A stretch of DNA of 64,000 nucleotides. Origin: Micromonospora sp. R77 (GTDB lineage: Bacteria > Actinomycetota > Actinomycetes > Mycobacteriales > Micromonosporaceae). The position numbers and the translations under genes were made by a program. Under the pieces are notes generated by a model. That model saw only the letters and a program-made list of their open reading frames with translations, made no database searches and was not told where the DNA came from. This document shows, piece by piece, positions 26,174 to 34,794 of this stretch; position 1 is the first letter of the stretch, and the number at the start of each line of letters is the position of its first letter. The stretch covers positions 3,100,001 through 3,164,000 of the forward strand of contig NZ_JALDST010000001.1 in the NCBI RefSeq assembly GCF_022747945.1. Reading direction: 5' to 3'.

Positions 26174-28282
26174 TCAGCCGAGCGGGTCGGGCAGTGGCGC
26201 GGTGTGCAGCACCGACAGCCGGGAGACCGCCCGGGTCAGCACCACATAGAGGCGGTGCAGCCCGCGCGGTTCCGCCGCCACGATCGCGGCCGGCTCGACG
26301 ACCACGACGTGGTCGTACTCCAGGCCCTTGACCAGGGTGGCGGGCACCACGGTGACCCGCGCGGCGGTCTCGACGTCGTCGGCGGTCGCGGTCTCGACGC
26401 CGTCGGCGTGCAGCGCCGCGCGGAGCCGGTCGACCGTGTCGTCGGCGGCGATCACGCCGACCGAGCCGTCGTGCGCGAGCGCCGCCCGCACCTCGGTCAC
26501 CGTCGCCGCCACCAGGTCGTCCACCGTACGCACGTCGAGCGTCCCGTCGCGGCGCAGCGACTGGGCCGGGGGTACGTCGACGGCGAGCACCGGCAGCAGC
26601 CGGTTGGCGAACGCGACCACGGCGGCGGGTACCCGGAAGCCGATGCTCAGCGGCACCACCGCGGCGTCCGGCTTGCCCAGGTGGGCCAGGGACTCCCGCC
26701 AGTCCCGAGCGGCCCACGGGGCGGTGCCCTGGGCCAGGTCGCCCAGGAGCGTGATCGAGCCGTGTTCACTGCGCCGGGCGATGGCCCGGCACTGCATCGG
26801 GGAGAGGTCCTGCGCCTCGTCCACCACCACGTGCCCGAAGCCGGCGGGGCGTTCCAGCAGCCCAGCGGCCTCGTCGATGAGCACCGCGTCGGCGGCCGTC
26901 CACCGGGTCGCCTTCGGCGTGCGCCCGAGCTTCGTGCCGGTCGTCGGCCGGCCACGTCGCCCCGCGGCCGGCGCGTCGTTCCTGCCGGCGTCGTCGACCG
27001 GCCGGCGGCCCTGGAGGAGGGCCTGCTCGTCGGCGGTGAGCAGCCCGTCCGCCGCCCCGGCGAGCGCCTCGGGGTCGCCGAGCAGCGTGTGCACCAGCCC
27101 TTCCGGGGTGAGCGCGGGCCAGACCGCGTCGAGGAACTCGGTGACCGGCTTCGCCTTCCCCATCCGGCGCAGCCAGGCGTCACCCGGTGACTCGGCGCGG
27201 CGCGCCTCGGCCTGGCGTTGCAGCAGCCCCACCACCCGCGCCCGGACCCGGTCCCGGCCGGTCGCGTGGGGCAGCCCCTCCCGGCGGGTCTCCTCGACCA
27301 GCCGGTGCAGCGGGTCGAGGCCGATCCGCCAGCGGAACGAGCCGTCCGACACCATGATCGGCTCGGTCGGCGTGCCGATCTGCGCGTCGACCGCCCGGCG
27401 CAGCACCTCGGCCATCCGGGCGTCGTGCTTGAGCGTGGCGACGGCCGGGTCGTCGACGGCCCGTACCGGCACCCGGGCGATCAGGTCCTCCACCGTCGCC
27501 TGCGCGACCTCGACCTCGCCGAGCGCCGGCAGCACCGCCGCGATGTACGACAGGAACGCCCGGTTCGGCCCGACGATCAGCACACCCGACCGGCGCAGCC
27601 GTTCCCGGTGCAGATAGAGCAGGTAGGCGGCCCGGTGCAGCCCGACGGCCGTCTTGCCGGTGCCGGGCGCGCCCTGCACGCAGATCGAGTCGGCCAGGTC
27701 GGCCCGGACCAGCTCGTCCTGCTCGGGCTGGATGGTGGCGACGATGTCCCGCATCGGGCCGACGCGGGGGCGCTCGATCTCGGCGGTCAGGATCCGGCTG
27801 GTCGTACCCAGCTCCTCGCCCCGGTCCAGGTGTTCGTCCTCGAAGCTGGTCAGCGCGCCGCTGCTGAAGCCGAACCGGCGGCGGACGGCGACGCCCTGCG
27901 GGTCGCGGGCGCTGGCCCGGTAGAACGAGCGGGAGATCGGGGCCCGCCAGTCCAGCACCAGCGGCTCACCCGCCTCGTCGGTGACGTGCCGCCGCCCGAC
28001 GTGGTAGTCCCGCCCGGCGTGGTCCGGGTCGGCCGGACCGAAGTCGAGCCGGCCGAAGAAGAGCGGGGTGGTGGGGTCGTCGGCGAGTTCGGCGACCCGC
28101 CGGGCCATGTGCCGGCCGAGTTGTTCGGCCGTGTACGCGTCCCCGGCGACCTTGTCACCGGTGGCGAAGAGGGCCTCGGCGCGTTCCCGCATCCGGCGCA
28201 GGGCGGCGCGGGAGGTGTCCAGGTGGGCGCGTTCGGCGCCGAGCTCGTCGTCCAGGGTCTGTTCTTGGGCGTGCAGGGTCAT
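26174..28282 (-). CDS. HelD/HelR-type UvrD-like helicase acting on RNA polymerase
   Basis: 702 residues of superfamily 1. It has an N-terminal coiled coil (about 1-65), Walker A GAPGTGKT (204-211), motif II DEAQD (488-492) and motif VI LYVVLTRAVSRL. The N-terminal arm plus split helicase core matches actinobacterial HelD, which enters RNA polymerase and frees stalled enzyme. Some members (HelR) also dislodge rifamycins and give resistance. ATG 28282 has GAGGAG seven bases upstream. I cannot say from sequence alone whether it protects against rifamycin. Confidence 0.85.
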   Translation of the reverse strand: MTLHAQEQTLDDELGAERAHLDTSRAALRRMRERAEALFATGDKVAGDAYTAEQLGRHMARRVAELADDPTTPLFFGRLDFGPADPDHAGRDYHVGRRHVTDEAGEPLVLDWRAPISRSFYRASARDPQGVAVRRRFGFSSGALTSFEDEHLDRGEELGTTSRILTAEIERPRVGPMRDIVATIQPEQDELVRADLADSICVQGAPGTGKTAVGLHRAAYLLYLHRERLRRSGVLIVGPNRAFLSYIAAVLPALGEVEVAQATVEDLIARVPVRAVDDPAVATLKHDARMAEVLRRAVDAQIGTPTEPIMVSDGSFRWRIGLDPLHRLVEETRREGLPHATGRDRVRARVVGLLQRQAEARRAESPGDAWLRRMGKAKPVTEFLDAVWPALTPEGLVHTLLGDPEALAGAADGLLTADEQALLQGRRPVDDAGRNDAPAAGRRGRPTTGTKLGRTPKATRWTAADAVLIDEAAGLLERPAGFGHVVVDEAQDLSPMQCRAIARRSEHGSITLLGDLAQGTAPWAARDWRESLAHLGKPDAAVVPLSIGFRVPAAVVAFANRLLPVLAVDVPPAQSLRRDGTLDVRTVDDLVAATVTEVRAALAHDGSVGVIAADDTVDRLRAALHADGVETATADDVETAARVTVVPATLVKGLEYDHVVVVEPAAIVAAEPRGLHRLYVVLTRAVSRLSVLHTAPLPDPLG

Positions 28283-28301
28283 CCACGTACTCCTCGACAC
28301 G

Positions 28302-28327
28302 GGAAAAACGCTGCCGCTCGCGTTTCC
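28302..28327. promoter_or_regulatory. Inverted repeat upstream of the HelD-type gene
   Basis: GGAAAAACGC (28302-28311) and GCGTTTCC (28320-28327) form an imperfect inverted repeat 20 bases upstream of the start. It might be an operator or a 5' leader hairpin. No established element was recognised. Confidence 0.3.
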
Positions 28328-28491
28328 GACCTCGTCGGGTCGGCGCGGGACGTCCGCTGCGGTGCTGAACACCTCGGCCGTCGGGCGGGAGACGGAACAG
28401 CCTACCGCCGTCCACCGGTTCGGCAACCGAATTTCGGGTCGGGTGGGTCCGGCCGGTGGTCGGGGCGTCGACCGCACGGGATCATGGGGGG

Positions 28492-29076
28492 ATGACCGAG
28501 GCGCGTCCCGAGCAGCGGCGGATGACGATCAGCGACCCGCAGGTGATGCGGGCGCTGGCCCATCCGGCCCGTATCGCGATCATGGAGCACCTGAGCACCC
28601 GGGAGGCCGGCGCGACCGCCACCGAGTGCGCCGAGATCGCCGGGCTGTCGCCGAGCGCGACCAGCTATCACCTGCGGGCGCTGGCGAAGTTCGGGTTGGT
28701 GGAGCAGGCCCCGAGCCGGGGCGACGCGCGGGAGCGGGTGTGGCGCACGTTCAGCCCGCACTGGATGGTCGACGCGGGCCGCGGTGCCGGACCGGATGCG
28801 CGGGCGGCCGAGCAGGCGGTGGTGGAGGCGCACGCGGCCCGGGACCTGGAACGGACCCGGGACTGGCTGCGCCGCGCCGGCGACGAGCCCGCCGAGTGGT
28901 ACGACACCGCGCTGTTCAGCGACACCCTGCTGCTGCTCACCGCCGAGGAGTTGGCCGAGCTGAACCGGGCGGTGCTGGCGCTGTTCGAGCCGTACCGGCA
29001 GCGGCAGCGGGCGGCCGACCCGCCGGCGGGGGCCCGGACGGTGGCCGCGCAGTACAAGGTGGTGCCGTTGGCCTAG
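28492..29076 (+). CDS. ArsR-like winged-helix regulator
   Basis: 194 residues. An N-terminal winged helix (about 15-95) contains RALAHPARIAIMEHL and LSPSATSYHLRALAKFGLV, typical of ArsR/HTH_20 repressors. The C-terminal half is helical and probably binds a ligand. ATG 28492 follows a GGGGGG tract. Its stop codon TAG (29074-29076) lies inside the target duplication of the insertion element. It was probably once directly upstream of the MFS gene that begins 41 bases after the element, and is the likely repressor of that gene. Confidence 0.83.
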   Translation: MTEARPEQRRMTISDPQVMRALAHPARIAIMEHLSTREAGATATECAEIAGLSPSATSYHLRALAKFGLVEQAPSRGDARERVWRTFSPHWMVDAGRGAGPDARAAEQAVVEAHAARDLERTRDWLRRAGDEPAEWYDTALFSDTLLLLTAEELAELNRAVLALFEPYRQRQRAADPPAGARTVAAQYKVVPLA

Positions 29077-29077
29077 C
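29072..29077. repeat. Left target-site duplication of the insertion element
   Basis: CCTAGC, repeated at 30195-30200. It fits the NCTAGN target known for IS481. The TAG within it is the stop codon of the regulator gene. Confidence 0.85.
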
Positions 29078-30194
29078 TGTACTGCCCAGGGAGATTGGTT
29101 GAGGTCGTGTGACGACACGGCGTAGATAGACGTGATGACGAAGGCCTCCGGTTGTGGAGTGGAGCTGTCTAGGAACCGCTCCGGCAACCAGGAGGCCTTC
29201 GTGTCCCACGCTAACGCCGCTTTGACTCCTCGTGCACGTCTTCGCCTGGCGCGTCTGATCGTGGATGAGGGGTGGCCGGTCGCCCGGGCGGCGGAGCGCT
29301 ATGACGTGTCCTGGCCGACGGCGAAACGGTGGGCGGTGCGCTACGCCGAGCTCGGCGCCGACGCGATGACGGACCGGTCGTCACGGCCGCACCACAGCCC
29401 TACCCGCACGCCGCAGCCGGTTGTTCGCAAGGTGGTGCACCTGCGATGGAAGCACCGCCTGGGGCCGGTGCAGATCGCCGGTCGCCTCGGCATGCCCGCC
29501 TCGACGGTGCACGCGGTGCTGACCCGCTGCAGGGTGAACCGGCTCTCGCACATCGACCGGCGCACCGGCGAACCGGTGCGTCGTTACGAGCACGACCACG
29601 CCGGGGCGATGCTGCACGTCGACGTCAAGAAGCTCGGCCAGATCCCCGACGGCGGCGGGTGGCGTTACGTCGGTCGGGTGCAGGGCGACCGCAACCGTGA
29701 AGCCACCGCCCGCCGCACCGGCACCCGCAACCAGCACTGGGAGCCGCGGATCGGGACCGCGTTCGTGCACACCGTCGTCGATGACCACTCACGGGTCGCC
29801 TACGCCGAGATCCGCGACGACGAGAAAGCCGTCACCGCCATCGACGTGCTCCACCACGCGGTCGCCTGGTTCGCCGCCCGAGGCGTCACCGTCGAGCGGG
29901 TGCTGACCGACAACGGCTCCGCCTACAAGTCCTACGCCTGGCGCGACGCCTGCACCGAACTCGGCATCACCCCGAAGAAGACCCGCCCCTACCGACCCCA
30001 AACCAACGGCAAGGTCGAACGCTTCCACCGAACCCTCACCGACGGCTGGGCCTTCGGCCGGTTCTACACCTCCGAAGCAGCCCGACGCAAAGCCCTACCC
30101 GCCTGGCTGCATCACTACAACCACCACCGCCCCCACACCGCAACCGGCGGCAAACCGCCCATCACCAGGCTGACCAACGTCCCTGGGCAGTACA
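29078..30194 (+). mobile_element. IS481-family insertion sequence, 1117 bp
   Basis: The ends are inverted repeats of about 22 bp, beginning TGTACTGCCCAGGGA and ending with its complement TCCCTGGGCAGTACA. They are flanked by the 6-bp direct repeat CCTAGC. One intact transposase fills most of it. Both ends, duplication and reading frame are intact, so the insertion looks recent and possibly active. It separates an ArsR-like gene from an MFS gene without breaking either coding sequence. Confidence 0.92.
29137..29205 (+). promoter_or_regulatory. Hairpin that can hide the transposase start
   Basis: The arm 29137-29159 pairs with 29179-29205: 12 perfect pairs (ACGAAGGCCTCC), then a bulge and further pairs. 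The right arm contains the AGGAGG ribosome-binding site and reaches GTG 29201. Read-through RNA from outside would fold and block translation. RNA starting inside the element would not. Confidence 0.5.
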
Positions 30195-30199
30195 CCTAG
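29201..30199 (+). CDS. IS481-family transposase
   Basis: 332 residues: an N-terminal helix-turn-helix region (about 10-110) and an integrase-fold catalytic domain with the DDE triad D141 (HVDVKK), D237 (TDNGS) and E273 (GKVERF). D237 and E273 are separated by 35 residues, the usual spacing. GTG 29201 has AGGAGG six bases upstream. The coding sequence runs past the right inverted repeat: its stop, TAG at 30197-30199, is supplied by the duplicated target CCTAGC. No frameshift or deletion is seen. Confidence 0.93.
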   Translation: MSHANAALTPRARLRLARLIVDEGWPVARAAERYDVSWPTAKRWAVRYAELGADAMTDRSSRPHHSPTRTPQPVVRKVVHLRWKHRLGPVQIAGRLGMPASTVHAVLTRCRVNRLSHIDRRTGEPVRRYEHDHAGAMLHVDVKKLGQIPDGGGWRYVGRVQGDRNREATARRTGTRNQHWEPRIGTAFVHTVVDDHSRVAYAEIRDDEKAVTAIDVLHHAVAWFAARGVTVERVLTDNGSAYKSYAWRDACTELGITPKKTRPYRPQTNGKVERFHRTLTDGWAFGRFYTSEAARRKALPAWLHHYNHHRPHTATGGKPPITRLTNVPGQYT

Positions 30200-30200
30200 C
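30195..30200. repeat. Right target-site duplication of the insertion element
   Basis: CCTAGC, identical to 29072-29077. It provides the transposase stop codon. Confidence 0.85.
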
Positions 30201-30214
30201 GGGGGTTGCTCCAT

Positions 30215-30256
30215 CAGTTGTGAAGGATTATTTTCGAAGTATGTCCTTCACAACTG
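30215..30256. promoter_or_regulatory. Perfect 13-bp inverted repeat around the MFS gene start, likely operator
   Basis: CAGTTGTGAAGGA (30215-30227) and its exact complement (30244-30256) are separated by 16 AT-rich bases. These bases hold a TATTTT -10 box (30229-30234), which sits six bases before ATG 30241. A dimeric repressor bound here would cover the promoter and start. The ArsR-like protein encoded upstream is the obvious candidate. Confidence 0.65.
30229..30234 (+). promoter_or_regulatory. -10 box of a probable leaderless promoter
   Basis: TATTTT, six bases before ATG 30241 and framed by the two operator arms. It lies outside the insertion element, so the MFS gene keeps its own promoter. 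Confidence 0.5.
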
Positions 30257-31512
30257 ACGCGTCGCGCTGGCCGGACGTCTGGATCGCCGCCGCCGCCCGG
30301 GGCGCCACCGTCGGCGGGGACTTCCTCGCCGCCACCGCGCTCGCCCTCGCCCTCCAGGCCGCCGGCGCGGGCGGCCTCGCCGTGTCCGGCCTGCTGCTGG
30401 CCGCCACCCTGCCGCTGGTGGTCCTCGCCCCGCTGGCCGGCCGGCTCGCCGACCGGATCGACAGCCGCACCCTCCTGGTGGTCGTCGGATCGGCCCAGGC
30501 CGCGGTCTGCGCGGCGCTGGCCTGGACCGACCGGCAGGTCGTGATCGTCGGGCTGGTCGCCCTGCTCTCCTGCGGGCTCGCGGTGACCCAGCCCTGCCTG
30601 GCCGCGCTGCTGCCCCGGATGGTGCGCCCCGACGACCTGCCCCGGGCCGGCGCGCTCAACCAGACCGCCGTCTCCCTCGGCGCACTGGCCGGTCCGGTCC
30701 TCGCCGGGCTGCTGGTCGGGCAGTTCGGCACCCGGGTGCCGCTGCTCGTCGACGCCGGGACCTACCTCGCGCTGGTCGCCGCCGGCCTGCTGCTGCGTAC
30801 CCGACGGGGTGGGGGCAGCGGCGCCACCGCGACGGCCGCCGCCACGCCGGCCCCGGCGTGGCGGCTGCGCACCGACCCGCTGATGCTGGCCATGGTGGTC
30901 GGTACGGCGGCCGTGATCACCGCGATCGGTGGCATCAACGTGGTCGAGGTCTTCTTCATCCGGGAGACCCTGGACTCCTCCGCCACCGTGTACGGCCTGG
31001 TCGGCGCCGCCTGGATGGCCGGGATGCTGCCCGGCAGCTGGCTCGCCGCGCGGGTGGCCCGCCGCCTCACCCACGACGCGGCCCTGGTACGCGGGGTGCT
31101 GGTGACGCTGGCCGGCTGCTCCCTGATGGTGGTCCTCGCGGCGGCCGTGCCAGCGGCGGCGCTGCTGGTCCCGCTCTGGCTGCTCGGCGGCGCGGCCAAC
31201 GGCGGCGACAACGTCTTCGCCACCGTGCTCACCGCCCGCCGGGTGCCCGAGGCCCGGCGTGCCCGGGCGTACGCGCTCACCGGCGCCGCCGTGCAGGGTG
31301 GCTCGATGGTCGGCTACCTGCTCGGCGGTGCCCTGCTGGCGGTCCTGCCACCGCGCCCGGTGATCGCCGGCTTCGGGATCACCGGACTGCTGGTGGTGCT
31401 CGCCTTCGTGCCGGTCGTCGCGGGGGCGACCCGCCGGGCGCGGACCGGCCCGGACGGTGACCCGCAGCCGGCGGCGGGTGCGGAGTTGGCCACTCCGGCG
31501 GCCTCCCGCTGA
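30241..31512 (+). CDS. MFS transporter
   Basis: 423 residues with about twelve membrane helices in two halves, joined by a loop with TRRGGGSGATATAAATPAP near residue 190. The motif GRLADRIDSR after helix 2 is the usual MFS signature loop. It resembles small-molecule or drug exporters paired with ArsR-like repressors. ATG 30241 agrees with the leaderless promoter; an in-frame GTG at 30220 lies in the operator. The exported compound is unknown. Confidence 0.85.
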   Translation: MSFTTDASRWPDVWIAAAARGATVGGDFLAATALALALQAAGAGGLAVSGLLLAATLPLVVLAPLAGRLADRIDSRTLLVVVGSAQAAVCAALAWTDRQVVIVGLVALLSCGLAVTQPCLAALLPRMVRPDDLPRAGALNQTAVSLGALAGPVLAGLLVGQFGTRVPLLVDAGTYLALVAAGLLLRTRRGGGSGATATAAATPAPAWRLRTDPLMLAMVVGTAAVITAIGGINVVEVFFIRETLDSSATVYGLVGAAWMAGMLPGSWLAARVARRLTHDAALVRGVLVTLAGCSLMVVLAAAVPAAALLVPLWLLGGAANGGDNVFATVLTARRVPEARRARAYALTGAAVQGGSMVGYLLGGALLAVLPPRPVIAGFGITGLLVVLAFVPVVAGATRRARTGPDGDPQPAAGAELATPAASR

Positions 31513-32397
<885 letters not shown>

Positions 32398-32423
32398 CCC
32401 GCCCGGCGCCGGCCCCGCAACGG

Positions 32424-32464
32424 CGACGTGGCGGTGTCCCGACCTCCGGGACACCGCCACGTCG
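32424..32464. terminator. Perfect 18-bp hairpin between convergent genes
   Basis: CGACGTGGCGGTGTCCCG and its exact complement with loop ACCTC. It lies between mqnA and the serine hydrolase genes, 16 bases before the latter's stop. No U-tract; a bidirectional terminator. Confidence 0.75.
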
Positions 32465-32479
32465 ACGACACTGCTGGGC

Positions 32480-33418
32480 TCAGGTCCCGGGTCGGAGCAG
32501 GCCCTCGGTGATCCGCTGGCAGTTCTTCATGCCGTAGTCGTAGCCCATGTTGATCGGGTAGCGGACCATCACGCCCATCGTCCAGGTGTCGCCGATGGCG
32601 AGGCAGTTGATGTGCATCTCCTGCTCGCGGGTCCGGTCGATCCACCCGTTCTTGATGGCGATGGTCTTCTGCTCGGCCGTCGGGAACGCCTTGCGGATGC
32701 CGAAGTCGCCGGCGCCGCGGACCAGCCGCATCTCGTTCAGCAGCCACTTCGTCCACTTCGGCCCGGCGGCCCGGCCGTCGTCGATGCAGAGCCCGAGCCG
32801 GGCGGTGTCCCGGGGCGACAGGTTCGTCCGGCTCCAGCCGCCGTCGCCGGCGACCTTGCTGTCGGTCAGCTTGCACATCGAGATCAGGCGCTTGATCGAC
32901 GCGGCCCGGCCCACGCCGTTGTAGAACTGCTCGGCCCGGGTGTTGTCGCTGTCCCGGATGATCCGGGTGGCGTCGGCCAGCTTGGCGTCGCTCGGGGTCT
33001 GCCCCGCCTCGGCGGCCCGACGAAGGTAGTCGGCGACGATCCAGGACTTGATCATCGAGGCGGTGGTGCTGGTCTCGTTCATGTTCTTCGAGCCGATGAT
33101 CTCGCCGGTGCGCTTGTCCAGCACGCTCCAGGCGTACCAGCCCTTGATGTCGAGGTCGAGGTCCTGCGCCTGGAACGGCAGCGGCTCCAGCGAGGGGGAC
33201 GGCGTCGGCTTCGGCTGGGGTCGGGAGCTGCGGTCGGTCGGCGCGGTGGTGGAGCGGCTGCCGGCCGGCGCGGCGGGGTGGGCGGCGGCTGCGGGTCGCA
33301 GCGGCGAGCCGGGCACCAGCCGGAGCGAGACGAGCACCAGGCCGACCAGGACCACGACGGCCGCGGTGAACGCCAACGGCCGGCGGTGGCTGCCCGGCCG
33401 GCGGCGGCTGCCCGCCAT
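32480..33418 (-). CDS. Membrane-anchored class A beta-lactamase-fold protein (second copy)
   Basis: 312 residues: a basic N-terminus, one membrane anchor or signal (about 15-33), a Pro/Ser-rich linker to about 80, and a serine beta-lactamase/PBP-like domain. The SxxK motif is SMIK (S121-K124), SDN is S157-N159, and KNG occupies the KTG position. I see no clear omega-loop ExxLN, so antibiotic hydrolysis is doubtful; a wall-related or non-catalytic role is possible. ATG 33418 overlaps the stop of the preceding gene (TGATG), so the pair is translationally coupled. Confidence 0.75.
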   Translation of the reverse strand: MAGSRRRPGSHRRPLAFTAAVVVLVGLVLVSLRLVPGSPLRPAAAAHPAAPAGSRSTTAPTDRSSRPQPKPTPSPSLEPLPFQAQDLDLDIKGWYAWSVLDKRTGEIIGSKNMNETSTTASMIKSWIVADYLRRAAEAGQTPSDAKLADATRIIRDSDNTRAEQFYNGVGRAASIKRLISMCKLTDSKVAGDGGWSRTNLSPRDTARLGLCIDDGRAAGPKWTKWLLNEMRLVRGAGDFGIRKAFPTAEQKTIAIKNGWIDRTREQEMHINCLAIGDTWTMGVMVRYPINMGYDYGMKNCQRITEGLLRPGT

Positions 33419-34425
33419 CAGAGCTTCCCGACCGGCTGCTGCGGCACCTTGAGGGCGGCGCCGGGCTGCGGCGTCACCAGTTGGGTGGCCACGCTGGCGC
33501 AGACCTTCGCGCCGTACGAGGGGGCCATGCTGGTGCCGGCGGGATAGCGCATCATCACCGCGAGGCTCCAGCTGTCGGTGACCGCCAGGCAGTTGACGTG
33601 CCAGTTGTTGTCGTAGGCGAGCCGCGTCCAGCCGTTCTTGATGCTCACCGGACCCTGCGCCTTGATCTCGGCGGGCAGGCCGTCGACGATGCCCCACTTG
33701 CCGCCGCCGGACTTCTCCTGCTGGTCCTTGACGCTGCCCCGGACGTTGGCCATCTCGCTGAGGACCCACTTGGTCCACTTGGGCCCGGCGGCCTTGCCGT
33801 CGGCGATGCAGTCGCCGAGCCGGACGGCGTCCCGCGGGGACATCCGGGTGAAGCTCCACCAGCCGTTGTACATGGCGGGGGCGGGAGGGCCGCTGCGCGT
33901 GGTGTCGGTCAGGCCACAGATCTTGATGGCCCGCTGGATCACCGGGTCCGGCTTGCCGTTCGGTTGCGGCTTGTACGACCCGCCGGCCGCCGCGTACACC
34001 TTGTTGGCCCCGACGTCGTTGCTGTCCCGGATGGCCAGACCCGCCCACTTCTTCAGCTCGGGGGTCGGCTGCTTGTTGCCGAGCTGACGCAGGTAGTCGG
34101 AGACGATCCAGGTCTTCAGCATCGACTCGGTCGAGTTTGTCCGGTTCATGTTGGCCGCACCGTCGATCTTGCCGGTCTGCCGGTCCATCAGCGCCCAGGA
34201 GAAGAACTCGCCTTTGAAGTTCACCGAGACGGGGGCATTGGCCAGGGTGGGCGGGGGCGGCGCACTGGGCGCGGGCGCGGGCACCTGCTCCGCACCGCCG
34301 CCGACGCCGCCGAGGCCCGCGACGCCGTCGCCGCCGGAGAGGCGGGCGTACGCGGCGGGCACCAGCATGACGCCGCCGATGAGGACCGCCACGATGGCGA
34401 GCACCATGGTCACGCGAGGTCGCAT
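33418..34425 (-). CDS. Membrane-anchored class A beta-lactamase-fold protein (first copy)
   Basis: 335 residues, paralogous to the gene that follows it: membrane anchor (about 7-27), Gly/Pro linker to about 62, then the serine hydrolase domain. SxxK is SMLK (S101-K104). The SDN triplet has become SND (S135-D137), and KNG stands in for KTG. The altered triplet suggests different or lost activity. The start at 34425 has only a distant GGAG; an ATG at 34407 is possible. First gene of a two-gene operon. Confidence 0.72.
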   Translation of the reverse strand: MRPRVTMVLAIVAVLIGGVMLVPAAYARLSGGDGVAGLGGVGGGAEQVPAPAPSAPPPPTLANAPVSVNFKGEFFSWALMDRQTGKIDGAANMNRTNSTESMLKTWIVSDYLRQLGNKQPTPELKKWAGLAIRDSNDVGANKVYAAAGGSYKPQPNGKPDPVIQRAIKICGLTDTTRSGPPAPAMYNGWWSFTRMSPRDAVRLGDCIADGKAAGPKWTKWVLSEMANVRGSVKDQQEKSGGGKWGIVDGLPAEIKAQGPVSIKNGWTRLAYDNNWHVNCLAVTDSWSLAVMMRYPAGTSMAPSYGAKVCASVATQLVTPQPGAALKVPQQPVGKL

Positions 34426-34747
34426 GAGTGGGTGAGCTCCAGATGTCTGGCCGGGGGGACCGGCGCTCCGGTTGGGTACGACCTGATCGCCGCGGCCGGG
34501 GGAGTGGCCGTGAAAGCCGGTGGCGATCGTCAACAGCCGATCGGTGTGCCGGGGGAAGTCTACGTCCGGACCGGGCTGACGCCAGAATCTGACAGCCGCC
34601 AACTCGCCGCGAAGGCGGGGCAATGGGGCGCTGTGCCGCCGTTGCGAGGATTTATCTCTTCATCGTGGGCCAAGTCACACGTTTGCCCGGGTGCACGGGT
34701 TCCTCCGGAAAGTGGCCATCCGGTGACGGAAGGTGTGCGGGGTTTCC
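34426..34747. other. Intergenic region without a gene
   Basis: About 320 bases between the divergent serine hydrolase pair and paaA. I see no open frame with plausible codon use and no RNA gene. It must hold the promoter of the hydrolase operon, but no single box stands out. Confidence 0.5.
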
Positions 34748-34786
34748 TGTTACACCCTCTGGTGTCATCGGGGGCGAGCTGTAACA
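34748..34786. promoter_or_regulatory. Candidate operator at the paa promoter
   Basis: TGTTACA (34748-34754) and TGTAACA (34780-34786) form an inverted repeat with centres 32 bp apart, about three helical turns. The right arm overlaps a TAACAC -10-like box (34782-34787), seven bases before ATG 34795. A repressor of the phenylacetate operon could bind here. No regulator gene is adjacent. Confidence 0.4.
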
Positions 34787-34794
34787 CTGGCCTC

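Noticed and set aside
29132..29200. Longer transposase start at ATG 29132
   Set aside because: It lies in the left arm of the leader hairpin and has no ribosome-binding site, whereas GTG 29201 has AGGAGG at good spacing.
33481..34794. Upstream extension of paaA across the serine hydrolase genes
   Set aside because: It runs antisense through two clear genes and adds no PaaA-like sequence. The start at 34795 fits the family and the -10-like box.
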